DNA of 64,000 nt from Blasia pusilla (lineage: Eukaryota > Marchantiophyta > Marchantiopsida > Blasiales), in the NCBI GenBank assembly GCA_050084515.1, contig CM114272.1:21948001-22012000 (forward strand), read 5' to 3'. The notes below the pieces were generated by a model, which was not told the DNA's origin, made no database searches, and saw only the letters and a list, made by a program, of their open reading frames with translations. Positions 36,026-45,887 of the stretch are shown piece by piece (positions within the stretch are counted from its first letter, which is position 1; each line of letters starts with the position of its first letter). The translations under genes and the position numbers were made by a program.

Positions 36026-37012
36026 ATGGAGACTTGGGAGCCAGATATGGGCCCTAAGTTGACAAGAGGAGAGCAGCGCCGGATACATCAATTCCTTAAG
36101 AGTTATAGGAGTTTTTTTGCATTAAGCATGCATGATTTGGGTACGCTGAAGGATCCAAGGATCCTTATTGAGTTGTCGAGTGACACGCCAATCTTCCGAC
36201 GACCCTACAGGTATAGTGACATTGAGAGGGCTCTGATTCAGAGTAGGAGCTAGGACTTCGTTGGAGCAGGACTAGTGCAGATGTCGCATGGAGAGTATGC
36301 ATCTGCCATTGTCATGACCGCCAAGAAGGATATGCATGGCAACTGGACGGATAAGCGGATGTGTGGAGAACACCGACCTATCAATCGGCAGACAAAGTCC
36401 GATAGGTATGCCATACCCACCCTTGAGGAGATTTTTGATGCTAGTGGGCATGCAAAGGTCTTCAGTTCGTTAGATCTTTGAGTCGGATACCATCAACTGC
36501 CTATCAGATTGGAGGACAGGAAGAAGACAAAATTTTGGGGCATCGATCCTCACGGGAAGGATTGTTTGTACGAGTGGTGGTTCTTACCATTTGGGTTAAA
36601 GCACCCCCCGGTTGAGTTTCAGAGGGTCATGGATAGGATCTTGGCAGGTCTTGACTTTGCTTGGTGTTATATTGATGACATCGTAGTCTTTAGCATCACG
36701 ATTGAGGAGCATGAGCGACATCTAAAGGAGTTGTTTCGACGATTGCAGTTACATGGGTTGAAGGTACATCCCTGCAAGTGCAAGTTCTTCTATGACCAGA
36801 TTGAGTACCTGGGTCATACGATATACCGAGGGGGCCTTGGTGTGCAGCACAAGAAGGTAGAGGCCATTTCACGCATTCCACGCCCTACAGATGTGAGTCA
36901 AGTTTGTGCATTTATGGGATTGGCGAACTTCTATCAACGGTACGTCAAGGATTTCAGTTCGATTGTGAAGCCGTTGACCTTGCTGACGAAGGTGGATCAG
37001 GAGTGGCACTAG
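36026..37012 (+). pseudogene. Element B reverse transcriptase
   Basis: A Ty3/gypsy RT with WEPDMGPKLTRGE near the start, IELSSDTPIFRRPYRYS, KKDMHGNWTDKRMCGEHRPIN, KVFSSLDL, LPFGLKHPPVEFQRVMDRIL and the catalytic CYIDDIVVFS (about 36665). LGHTIYRGGLGV and ANFYQRYVKDFS follow at the thumb. Stops at 36251 and 36479 interrupt it. It directly follows the methyltransferase segment, and no independent promoter or start is apparent between them, so both probably belonged to one polyprotein. Confidence 0.9.
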
Positions 37013-37500
37013 GGAGATGAGAAGGAGAGAGCATTTCAACTGCTCAAGGACCGATTGACGTCCGCAACCATATTGAGGAGATCTATCAGCGGGCGTTCTT
37101 TCCAGTTGCATACTGATTGGAGCATGTTGGGGCTTGGAGCCATGCTCACCCAGCATGACGATTATCGTAGAGAGTTCGTGGTGGCTTACGCTATTCGCTC
37201 GAACAACGTTGCTACGCTATTCTCAACGAGCTATACGTTGTTCTCATAGGTGAAGTATAGCTCGTATGAGAATAAGTGCTTGACTGCAGTATGGGATGTC
37301 GCACATTTCAGGTGTTATCTATTCGGCAACCCCTTTACCATCATTACTGATCATCAACCACTGAAGTGGTTGATGGAGTCTGACAAGCTTACAGGAAAGC
37401 TTACAAGATGGGCTCTTTTGTTGCAGGAGTATGATTTCCAAGTGGTGCATAGATTGGGGACGTTCAACCAGGATGTAGATGGTTTGAGCTATAACCCATG
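37013..37500 (+). pseudogene. Element B RNase H
   Basis: RNase H removes RNA from RNA:DNA hybrids. The first Asp is kept (HTDWSMLGLG, about 37110), and TDHQPLKWL (about 37345) is present. Between them a templated hairpin insertion (37217-37274) disrupts the segment that reads AKYTLYEGEFLAAVW in A. It leaves a stop at 37247-37249 and ...YENKCLTAVW. Confidence 0.8.
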
Positions 37501-38990
37501 CCTGAGTCAGCAAGATGCAATTGGAGCTCATAGGCATGGTGAGAGTGATGAGGAGTTGGTGCCAAGATGGCACGCGTCAGTCTATTTGGGCTTGGTGACT
37601 ATGGAGAGCCAGATTTCTGAGACTTCGATGGCGAGGTTTGATGGAGAGTCCTTAGATCCAGAGGCCGGTGAGGAGACGACATTTGGCCGAGATATTCACG
37701 ACGATGGAGAAGTCTTGGAGTACCTACGTACTGGCAGCGTCGCGAGCATAGTGGGTGCTAGAGAGCGGGATCGGATCCTACAGCGAGCTAGACGGTTCCA
37801 GTGGGAGGGGACACATGTGTTGCGAGTTTGGGAGGATGGTAGAGTACGTGTAGTGCCTCATCCTTCACAGAGAGCATATTTTGTGCTCATGCCTATGAGG
37901 AGTTGGGTCATTTTGGAGTAAATCGGACGTATAGCTTGCTCCACATATAGTATTGGTGGTGAGGCATGCAGACTAATGTTCAACAATTTATTGCCAAATA
38001 CATGGTTTGTGATCGGGTCTGGACATCGTTCAATGCTCCGTCTCCACAGTTGCATCCACTTTCGATCATGGTTTTAGGTTATAGATGGAGTTTGGATTTT
38101 GCAAGACCTTTACCTTTGACGGAGCGTCATAGTTTTTATGTGTTGGTGATGGTCGAGCACTTCTCGAAGTGGATAGAGTTGGTTGCCTTTCCTAACAAAG
38201 CGAGTGAGGGACTATCGTATGCCTTCCTAGATCAAGTGCTGAGTCATTGCGGTGCACTAGCTAAGGTGTTGAAAAACCAGGATACACAGTTTCACGGGGA
38301 GTTTCAGGCCTTGTGTAATCAGGTGTTGATCAACCACCGCACCACTTTGCGAGATCATCTTGAGGCGGATAGACTAGCAAAGAGGGTTGTGTAGACGGTG
38401 AAGAAAGGATTGCGCAAGTATGGCTTGCAGAGAGGTCACCTAGGAGATTGGGACCTTCAGTTGCTATGGTTGGCGATGGGATACAAATTTAGCATGCAGG
38501 CATCCTTAGCATCTTTCTCACCGTACTTGTTGCTTTATGGCCGAGAGCCAGATTTACCTACGGCCATTCGTCAAGATGTTGGTGAGGTGTTGAACCTTGA
38601 TGAACATGATGTATGGATGCAAGCATGTTCTCAGAGGGCTGAGTTATCTCGGAGAGTGATGCCCTTGGTGTTTGAGAACTTGGCAATTGCGCAACATCGG
38701 GATACTTTGAGGAATGCGACTATTCGTAGAGGTTGTTATCGACCTACTATCTTGAGGTTTCATCAAGGAGACTATGCTTACTTGGAGTAGACGACATCCA
38801 CGATGTTGGATGTGAGTGCAGGGCCCACTATCTTGAGGGTGCGTGAGATTTTGCCATCTGGTGTTCTCTTATTGGAGGGAAGTGATGGTATGGTTTGGAA
38901 GGATCATGTGCGTAACTGTGCGCCATGTCACCTTCCTAACATTGACATTATAGTTGATCCAAGCTTAGCGGTAGTTCATGCAAGCTTGCG
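37500..38990 (+). pseudogene. Element B integrase
   Basis: The zinc-binding N-terminal part (ILQRARRFQWEG...VRVVPHP) is frameshifted at about 37870. YMVCDR (about 38005) keeps the Cys pair. The core has SLDFARPLPL (first Asp) and VEHFSKWIEL. In the second-Asp block the Asp is Asn (KNQDTQF). LEADR replaces the PEADG block. The C-terminal region LDVSAGPTILRVREILPSGVLLLEG and WKDHVRNCAPCHLPNID leads to the PHD finger but is cut at 38990 by an insertion. A stop at 38392 lies before TVKKGLRKYG. Confidence 0.85.
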
Positions 38991-40246
38991 GAAAATTGAT
39001 CCATAATTACCACGATTGAATTAATTCAATCATGGTAGTGGCCAGTTGGCCACTTTTTCTCTTACTTTGCCAACTCATAAGAAACGACTCGCTTAGTTCA
39101 ACACTTCCCCTATCTGGCTCCGTGGTGTTCTATTCCTTGTAAGATTCATGATACCACGTGAGTGTATATGTCTCCAAATTCAAGGAGGCCTCAACTCTCC
39201 ATCCGGCTCTTGGAACTTGATTAGTCTAAAAAACGTGCTCTATCTCAATTATCCATTGATTGAGGCACATGATATCCATCTCGCCCCTATACATGGGTGA
39301 CTCCTTCCTCATATCTTCCAGTTGATACCTTGGGGATGAGACTAAAGTTGAGCTACAAGACTTCATGGTCTCCCAAACCACATAGTCCATTTGGGCTTGC
39401 GGTTGGTCCTTCCACACGTCAAAGATGGCATGTTGGACCTCTTTGAAACTAGCGGGTGGTTGGACCTCCACGACCTTCTATTGTGTGTCCCTACTAACCT
39501 TCCTCTTCATTAGCAATGAATCTTTGGGTTCAAGAATTTGGTTGTCAAAGGATCCCAATGTCAAGTTCCTCCGATGAGTTGCCAAAAGTATTAGGCACGG
39601 AGCTTTTGCTGATTTGCATTTTGTCCCCCAAACCCTCATTCTGATCAGATAACTTGTTTAATCTTTGGAGATTATTGAAGAAAAGTGGGAGATCATGCCC
39701 AGTAAGCTCGTTTCTACCATCTCTCAATCCTACCCCAACTTGGGGTGGTTTGAGATTCATGACCTTTTTCTTACACATACAAGGCTTGTCTTCGTCTTTG
39801 GCCATACAGATCGCAACATCCTAAATTGTCCACAAACCATGGCCTATTTTGTAATTTTCTTTGATATCATGTCATAAACTTTAACCTCTACTCCTCTTTA
39901 CTTTATCCCAAAGCACTCTTGACCTTGAGATTTACTAGCGGGAGTCTTGGGTCGAGTCTCAAAGACTCAACTAGTTGCACGTTCATAAGGTAGCCAAGAA
40001 GCCGCCAAGTGCTAATCAGGTCCAGTCTCCCCAAGTGCATACCATCTCCCTAGGAGACTTGGTCATGACTAGCGTGATAACCATATACTTAGCTATTTGA
40101 AACAATCTGGAGGTGTCCGGATAGCGGTTCCAAGGACATGTCACTTGGTTCCGCTATCAAGGAACCAAGTGACATGCCCTATAATGTTCTTATATTAAAT
40201 TCTATTTTGATAAGTTTTGAACATTTTGAAAAGTTTTGAACATATA
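38991..40246. mobile_element. 1.26-kb insertion between integrase tail and PHD finger of element B
   Basis: In A and C the sequence passes directly from GCnnGCTTG to the PHD codons TGTATGTTGTG. In B these are separated by 1256 bp. The insert starts with a 30-bp palindrome (39008-39037), carries two minus-strand open frames without recognised domains (39226-39471 and 39545-39805), and holds a partial copy of the Y block of repeat W-X-Y (about 39945-40075). It ends near a 16-bp perfect stem (40137-40176). A clear target duplication is not seen. Confidence 0.65.
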
Positions 40247-40387
40247 TGTATGTTGTGTGGTTCCGCCTATGGTGCACTCACGATGCTAGTCTGTGATGGA
40301 TGTTCGAGAGGAAGGCATATGCCATGTTTGACGCCACCTCTCACTAGGGTTCCTCAAGGACGATGGATGTGTCCTAGATGTACATAA
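40247..40387 (+). pseudogene. PHD finger of element B
   Basis: CMLCGSAYGALTMLVCDGC, then H-M-P-C and RWMCPRC before TAA: all C4HC3 ligands are present. The aromatic residue before the His is Arg (GRHMPC instead of GWHMAC), which probably weakens the fold. It is separated from its integrase by the 38991-40246 insertion. Confidence 0.9.
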
Positions 40388-40694
40388 ATTAGGTAGTTCT
40401 AGATTTTGACTTGTGTCTGTAACATGGATGACAAAATGGCAACTAACGATGGGACCACATGAGCACCTGGCCTTTTTTCTCTTAGCGTCCTAAAGATGTA
40501 TGTCATAGTAGGTAGGGATAGATGATTATCTGGAGTTAGAGGGACCTAACCACCAGTTAGGGGGGCGATTAGAGATATTTTGGTACTTCTCGCATCTGTG
40601 TTTGGGTGCCATGAGTTGCATGGGATCGTGTGTGTTTGTGTGTGTGTTCGGTGATAACGATGTATGTTGTGTAGCAATGTGTATGCGCACAACA
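40388..40694 (+). other. Element B 3' untranslated region and right end
   Basis: It contains the shared purine tract CCACCAGTTAGGGGGGCGAT and ends GTATGCGCACAACA at 40694, aligning throughout with 12779-13092 of element A. Confidence 0.65.
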
Positions 40695-40827
40695 TCTATG
40701 AGATGCAATACCGGTTGAGACTTTGAGACTCAACCGAAGACTTCCACTTGCAAAGCTCAAGGTTATGAGTGCTTCAAGATAAAGCAAGAATAAGTAGGGA
40801 TCAAACTCTACAACGACAAGGAGATTT
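40695..40827 (+). repeat. Remainder of repeat W-X-Y copy 1
   Basis: GGTTGAGACTTTGAGACTCA (40711-40730) and CACTTGCAAAGCTCAAG match the complement of 53330-53385 and are related to 39945-39975. This is the continuation of the repeat interrupted by element B. Confidence 0.55.
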
Positions 40828-41307
40828 TGTCACATTTGAGTAGCCGATAGGCCGAGATCTATCGTGGATAGGGCGTAGGAGCCAGCGGACTATCTTGAGT
40901 GTAACTTTGTCCCACGGTGTCGGATGAGGTTGAGGATAGGTCCATTGTGTCAGGAACGTCGTTTCTGACAACTTTTATGTTGAGGTCTTTTACAGCTGGG
41001 TGACTTGTTGTCCAGGTCACCCGCCCCTGGTCACCTGTGCGCGCAGGTTACCAAGGGGAGGGCTAGTTTTAGGGGAAGAGCCTTTTGGCTCTTCCCAACC
41101 CTATAAAAGAGAGTAAGATGGCTTTCCTAAGCCATCTTTCTCATGTTGGGCCGTTGGAGCACCTCCCTTGTATGTGTGTGAGATAGGACTAGGGTGCTAG
41201 CGTCCGGATTCCTTGATAGCACAGGGTGGACGAGTCTCGATTTGCCGATGTAGATTGAGGAGTGGAGTTTTAGGCCGGGTGTGCCGTTTTTACTACTCTT
41301 TATTTTT
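40828..41307 (+). promoter_or_regulatory. Element C left end with hairpins and TATA box
   Basis: This 480-bp terminal segment recurs in reverse complement at 43900-44379. Three hairpins lie in a row: 40998-41022, 41024-41056 and the perfect 10-bp stem 41071-41094 (GGGAAGAGCC/GGCTCTTCCC). They are followed by TATAAAA at 41102-41108 and a fourth hairpin at 41117-41136. The TATA box suggests transcription starts about 30 bp downstream, so the RNA would start near the fourth hairpin. The same hairpins are kept in the other copy. Confidence 0.65.
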
Positions 41308-42399
41308 ACATGAGAAAGATCTCAAGGGGCTGGTGGGAATTCGTTGTTTGTAGGTAGGCAACCGAGTTTCCTTGGTCAAGAGCCCCTAGAGACGCGTGTC
41401 TTGCGGGTGTTTGTCATTTTTCTGTTTGGAAGGCCGTGGGCGGAAGCGCTGTCCATTTTTCTCAGATTTTGCACGTATGGATTGACGCAGGATAGCAGCC
41501 GAGTGAAGTGTGCGGTGGAGCATCGGGTGTATGCGAGTGAGGGTGTCGAGAGAGAGAAGAAAAGAGAGTTAGGGCTTGCAGCCGCCGGGGGCGTTTAGGT
41601 CGGCGGGCACGGACAGACGGCGGCGGACGGGCGGCGACGGCACGCCCGAGGTGGGAGGCGCACATAGGAGCGCGCGCCCCCCCTCTTACGTGGTAGGAGT
41701 GGATGTGGTGGAGTTGTAACGACGAATGTGGTAGGACGGACGAGGTCGGTCCGGCGAACGCGGTTGCGCATGGGCAACGTGGTGGCAGGGAGGATGTCGA
41801 CGTGATGAGTGACCAACATAGTTGGACGACATGGTATGACATGATGTTTTTGGGGCGTGACAGGGCGTTGCGAGAGTTGATGATGGAGGGGCAGTGCGCA
41901 TGATGCCGACGGGTTGTCCACATCTATTGACGGGAGGATCGACGTGTTGGTCGAGGAGAGTGTTGTGTTGCGGAGATTGTCATAACATGTGGAGGAGTGC
42001 ATGTTGACGGTGCAGCAGGTTGGAGGGCGTGATCAGGTTACCCATTCGAGTCCCTTTTCCCGCACTTGTCGTGTGTGATTGAGAGTGTTGGGTATCGGGT
42101 AGTAGCTGGTGCTAGGTGGGTGCAGTGATGGTGACGAGTGTTGCATGTTGGTGGATATACTGCGGTTGCCGAGTAGGGGTCACGTGTATGACCCGAGAGA
42201 GTGTCGCTAGGTTAGGTGAGTCAGTTGGGAGGCTCATGGTGAGCCCGAGTGTTGAGCGTGCGTGAGGCCGGGTATGTCATCACGGGATTGATATTAGCAT
42301 AGGTGAGCTAGTGAGGCGTGTGGGAGACTCTCGGTGAGTCTGAGTGCTTGAGCGGGTGAGACAGGGTTTGTCATCCCGACGTTCTTCCAAGGTTCGGAA
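41308..42399 (+). other. Element C 5' leader
   Basis: The leader is non-coding, with a GC-rich island at about 41575-41690. It shares GGGCGGAAGCGCTGTCC (about 41443) and CAGGTTACCCATTC (about 42031) with element B. Minus-strand open frames at 41462-42002 reflect base composition. Confidence 0.45.
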
Positions 42400-43761
42400 G
42401 AACAGGGTAGTGCGAGCAGTAGTAGTGGTGTGAGACGAAGTGCAGTGAGATACCGAGGGGTTACTTGTGAGGAGCTACCTCGACATCCATCCGTGGCTGG
42501 ATCGTCATCATTGGACAGTGGGTCTGGTGACGAGATCACAAACAGAGACAGTAGTACTTGGCATGGGCCATCGGGGCATGCGTCGTTTCTCGGGTGCAGT
42601 GGGCACCATCGACTTAGACGATTTTATCCAAGAGTTCGACACATGGTGCGACTTCCAGGAGATACGGACCCCGACACGGTTCAACCCTTTTATGGCATGG
42701 AAGGGGTTGTTCCAGCACTTGGAGGGTCCTCTAATGGATGACTACATGGAGTTTTGATAACTATATTCAGTAGAGATCGATGCCTGGAGGATGTATTGGG
42801 CTTCAGGGTATGTGTCCACTAGTGGTCGCGAGGCATATGATGGGATTGTGAGAGGAGAGGGACCCACACCATCAGCCCGGAGACTAGATGGAGAGGAGGG
42901 CAGTGAGACAGGCGATGTGGCAGAGACCTCTGGTGGTAGAGGGCCACCAAGCTTCAGCCCCACAGTGGAGTTCTTCCGACAGTTGGGGAAGAGCTACCAG
43001 GGCGTACGCACCGACAAGCTGAAGAGTCTACAGGATTTTCAGCGACGATCAGGTGAGAGTCTGAGAGAGGCATTCACACGCATGAGGAGTCTGATCATTG
43101 CTACGTTTGGAGTGATTGAGGCGTAGTCAGTCCAGTATTGGTACGGGGTTCAGGACCGAGAACTACGGAGGAGAGTCCGAGATGCGGTGTTGATTCACAC
43201 AGCGAAGCCCACATTGAAGGTGGTCTTTGAGTTGTTTGAGCGTATTGAGCTCAACACGAGTGAGGAGCAGGTAGTGACCGCTCGATTTTCTCGAGAGTCG
43301 ACGGGTCCATGAGCAACGGTGATCCCACAGGTGCCACAACGAGCACCAGTACCACGAGAGCGGGCCTGTGTGCCTAGAGAGCAGGTCGGGTACCGTGAGC
43401 CTATGAGGCAACGACCCGTACCTACATATGTTGCCCAACAAGGACCGATGTGATCTTGTTGGACATGTGGAGGGGCCCATAGGCAGAGAGACTGCCCACG
43501 GCATGGGAGAGGACCACGAGCGCCTCCGATTGCTCAGGAGCCACAGAGGATGGCCCCACCACAGCACCAGTGTGACCATTGCCACAGATATGGTCACACT
43601 AGGGATAGATGTTTTGACCTTCGCCGAGGGGCACGTCTAGAGGCATGCCGAGGGCCTGGGGGTGTTCGTCCTAGAGGAGGTCGGGGAGTTCTTCCTGGAC
43701 ATGGTGGTAGAGGACCACCACCAGCCAGAGGAGATGGAGCAGGAGCACCAGAGCCGGCACT
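42400..43761 (+). pseudogene. Element C gag, first part
   Basis: A Ser-rich start (about 42400-42540) leads into FSGAVGTIDLDDFIQEFDTW, FNPFMAWKGLFQHLEGPLMDDY and FSPTVEFFRQLGKSYQGVRTDKLKSL (to 43126), then DRELRRRVRDAVL. Two zinc knuckles follow: CWTCGGAHRQRDC (CX2CX3HX4C, about 43461) and CDHCHRYGHTRDRC (CX2CX4HX4C, about 43571), then an Arg/Gly/Pro-rich tail. This is the best-preserved Gag of the three. There is a stop at 42756, one at 43124, and a few others. The reading is cut by the 618-bp insertion at 43762. Confidence 0.8.
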
Positions 43762-44379
43762 TGTCGTGCGCATACATATCGCTACACAACGTACATCGCT
43801 GGTCACATCTACACCACACAACACCGATCTTCCCCACACACGGGTCGATCCACACATGTACAAAAATCAACTCATACATATACATGGAGATCACACAACA
43901 AAAATAAAGAGTAGTAAAAACGGCACACCCGGCCTAAAACTCCACTCCTCAATCTACATCGGCATATCGAGACTCGTCCACCCTGTGGTATCAAGGAATC
44001 CGGACGCTAGCACCCTAGTCCTAGCTCACATACATACAAGGGAGGTGCTCCAACGGCCCAACATGAGAAAGATGGCTTAGGAAAGCCATCTTCCTCTCTT
44101 ATATAGGGTTGGGAAGAGCCAAAAGGCTCTTTCCCTAAAAATAGCCCTTCCCTTGGTAACCTCCGCGCACAGGTTACCAGGGGCGGGTGACCTGGTCAAC
44201 AAGTCACCCGGCTGTAAAAGACCTCAACATGAAAGTTGTCAGAAACAACGTTCCTGACACAATGGACCTATCCTCAACCTCGTCCGACACCGTGGGACAA
44301 AGTTACACTCAAGATATTCCGTTGGCTCCTACGCCCTATCCACGATAGATCTTGACCTATCGGCTACTCAGATGTGACA
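43762..44379 (-). mobile_element. 618-bp antisense insertion made of both ends of an element C relative
   Basis: The complement of 43900-44379 (480 bp) matches the left end of C (40828-41307), and the complement of 43762-43899 (138 bp) matches its right end (51794-51931). They are joined with nothing between. Both end segments have exactly the lengths seen in C. It is flanked by CACT on both sides (43758-43761 and 44380-44383) and has TGTC...GACA termini. It splits the gag of C in antisense. It is either an internally deleted, trans-mobilised derivative or a solo terminal repeat. The TATA box and hairpins are preserved. Confidence 0.8.
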
Positions 44380-44383
44380 CACT

Positions 44384-45881
44384 TCTCTCACGTATCGATC
44401 AATTGGAGCAGAGGATTGCTGCCATGACGATGATGCAGCTTAGGGAAGGCACGAAGCTGCGAGCAGCTAGTGTGACTCCAACTTCTACCTCTTACCCTGA
44501 CCTGGGTGAGGATCTCACCAGTATGGGATTTATGTGTAGTGCAGCCGAGGTTGAGGCAGCTGCAGTGGTGACTCGGAGTGCTGCGAGAGGCACTAAGCCA
44601 TCGAGAGGTGGAGTTGAGATTGACCCACCAGAGGGGACCGATGGGCGGCAGGCCAGGGTTCCACGAGTCGTTCACATTGTCGGAGGCACTACACACACCA
44701 TCGATGGTGCCTCGACGACCAGCGGTGCCTACAGTTCAGACATCTACGTCGACGTCACGAGGAGTTGGAGTGACAACTCCTATGCCGGCTCAAGTGGAGT
44801 CAGTGTCGACCATAGTGTTGGAGGTGGCCACCAGAGTGAGTCAGACTCTGCTATTTTCCGCCATAGAGTTGGCGACGTTGGGGATTGGACCAACTGAGGG
44901 ATTCCGGTTGGCCGCCACGTTGTGTGAGCGTGGAGAGATGACTGCTTCTTGTTCAGAGGTAGTTGAGGAGGTGGTGGACTTGCCCTCAGAGCCGATGCTT
45001 GGGACGTTGCCCACAGAGTCATGGCATGCGGCGGCGGCAAAGTTGGTAGATATGCCAGCTCGAACGGCCATAGAGCGACCAGTGGTGACACCTGGAGTAG
45101 TGTTTCTGGATAACCGAGCTGGAGTATTTTTCTTGGTTAGTCCGACGGGGACAGTATACCACCCGCAGCACGTCCTACTTGATTCGGGAGCGCAACTCTT
45201 GATGTAAGGGAAGGCGGCGTGTTTAGCGTTGGGGTTACGGAAGGCCGACATTGAGCCTTATCCCTTCCAGATACAGACCTCTATTGGGGGCGTATCACCC
45301 ACTCAGTATATGACTCGACAGGAGATTGTTGTCGAGTCGGCCGAGCATCGACGGATAGTGCTATGGTGCGCACACGTGCGATTACGACACCACATGAGTC
45401 GTACGATGTGTTGGTGGGGAGTACAGTGTTATATCCCCTAGGATTCATACTTGACTTCTGGGAGGAGATCGTTGCTTATCGGCCAGGATGGCGGTCAGGT
45501 GACGGCGGAATGAGTCAGTTACGCGTGCAGTTTGCGGGACTAAGTGGTCAATCACGAGGCGAGTCTGTGACCACGTTGGCAGCTTTCACAGGTAGTGTTA
45601 GCTGGCCAGGAGAGTTGGTTGAGGGGAACGCACATGCGGAGGATGTCCTAGTAGCGGATAGTCCCACGGAGAGACAGGCCATGGCAAGTGTCTCTTCCCA
45701 TGGTGGTGAGGCCTCTTCACCATTGTGGGGTATGACTCGAGAGCTACAGAGGAGTTCCGACGACCTCGTGAGGCAGGCGTGGAGTCATGTTTTTATCCCA
45801 GAGCAGCGAGATTCACGTGGCGATCAGGCTCTTGGAGTGGAGATGTTCACCCCACTAGATACCACGCCTGTTGTGTGGTAG
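44384..45881 (+). pseudogene. Element C gag-pol linker and protease
   Basis: After the insert the frame resumes with LLSRIDQLEQRIAAM, the short coiled-coil-like segment shared with A and B. A linker rich in charged residues follows (frameshift near 44580). The retropepsin block is HPQHVLLDSGAQLLM (about 45160-45205) with an intact D-S-G-A catalytic triplet. A stop follows at 45205 and a frame change near 45360. YDVLVGSTVLYPLGFILDFWEEIVAYRPGW (about 45405-45495) matches B. The remaining segment to 45881 precedes the methyltransferase and has no assigned domain. Confidence 0.75.
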
Positions 45882-45887
45882 TGCCCA

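Larger units (their letters stand above)
30536..40694 (+). mobile_element. Element B: Ty3/gypsy element with methyltransferase and PHD finger
   Basis: Element B is the longest uninterrupted-order copy: leader, gag, protease, DNMT3-like methyltransferase, RT, RNase H, integrase, a 1.26-kb insertion, PHD finger, right end. Comparison with the W-X-Y repeat defines its limits. Host sequence stops at TCTT (30532-30535) and resumes with TCTA (40695-40698), consistent with a 4-bp target duplication with one change. The left terminus reads TATCAC against TGTCAC in C, and the right terminus ends GCGCACAACA. No long terminal repeat is visible. Many stops and frameshifts make it inactive. Confidence 0.75.

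Noticed and set aside
41462-42002. Long minus-strand frames rich in Pro/His/Arg
   Set aside because: They lie antisense in the GC-rich leader of element C, overlap each other and show no motif.
43762-44379. Calling the 618-bp insert simply a solo LTR
   Set aside because: Elements A, B and C end with only its 138-bp part after a purine tract, and C begins with only its 480-bp part, so LTR status is not supported by what is visible; kept as an alternative.
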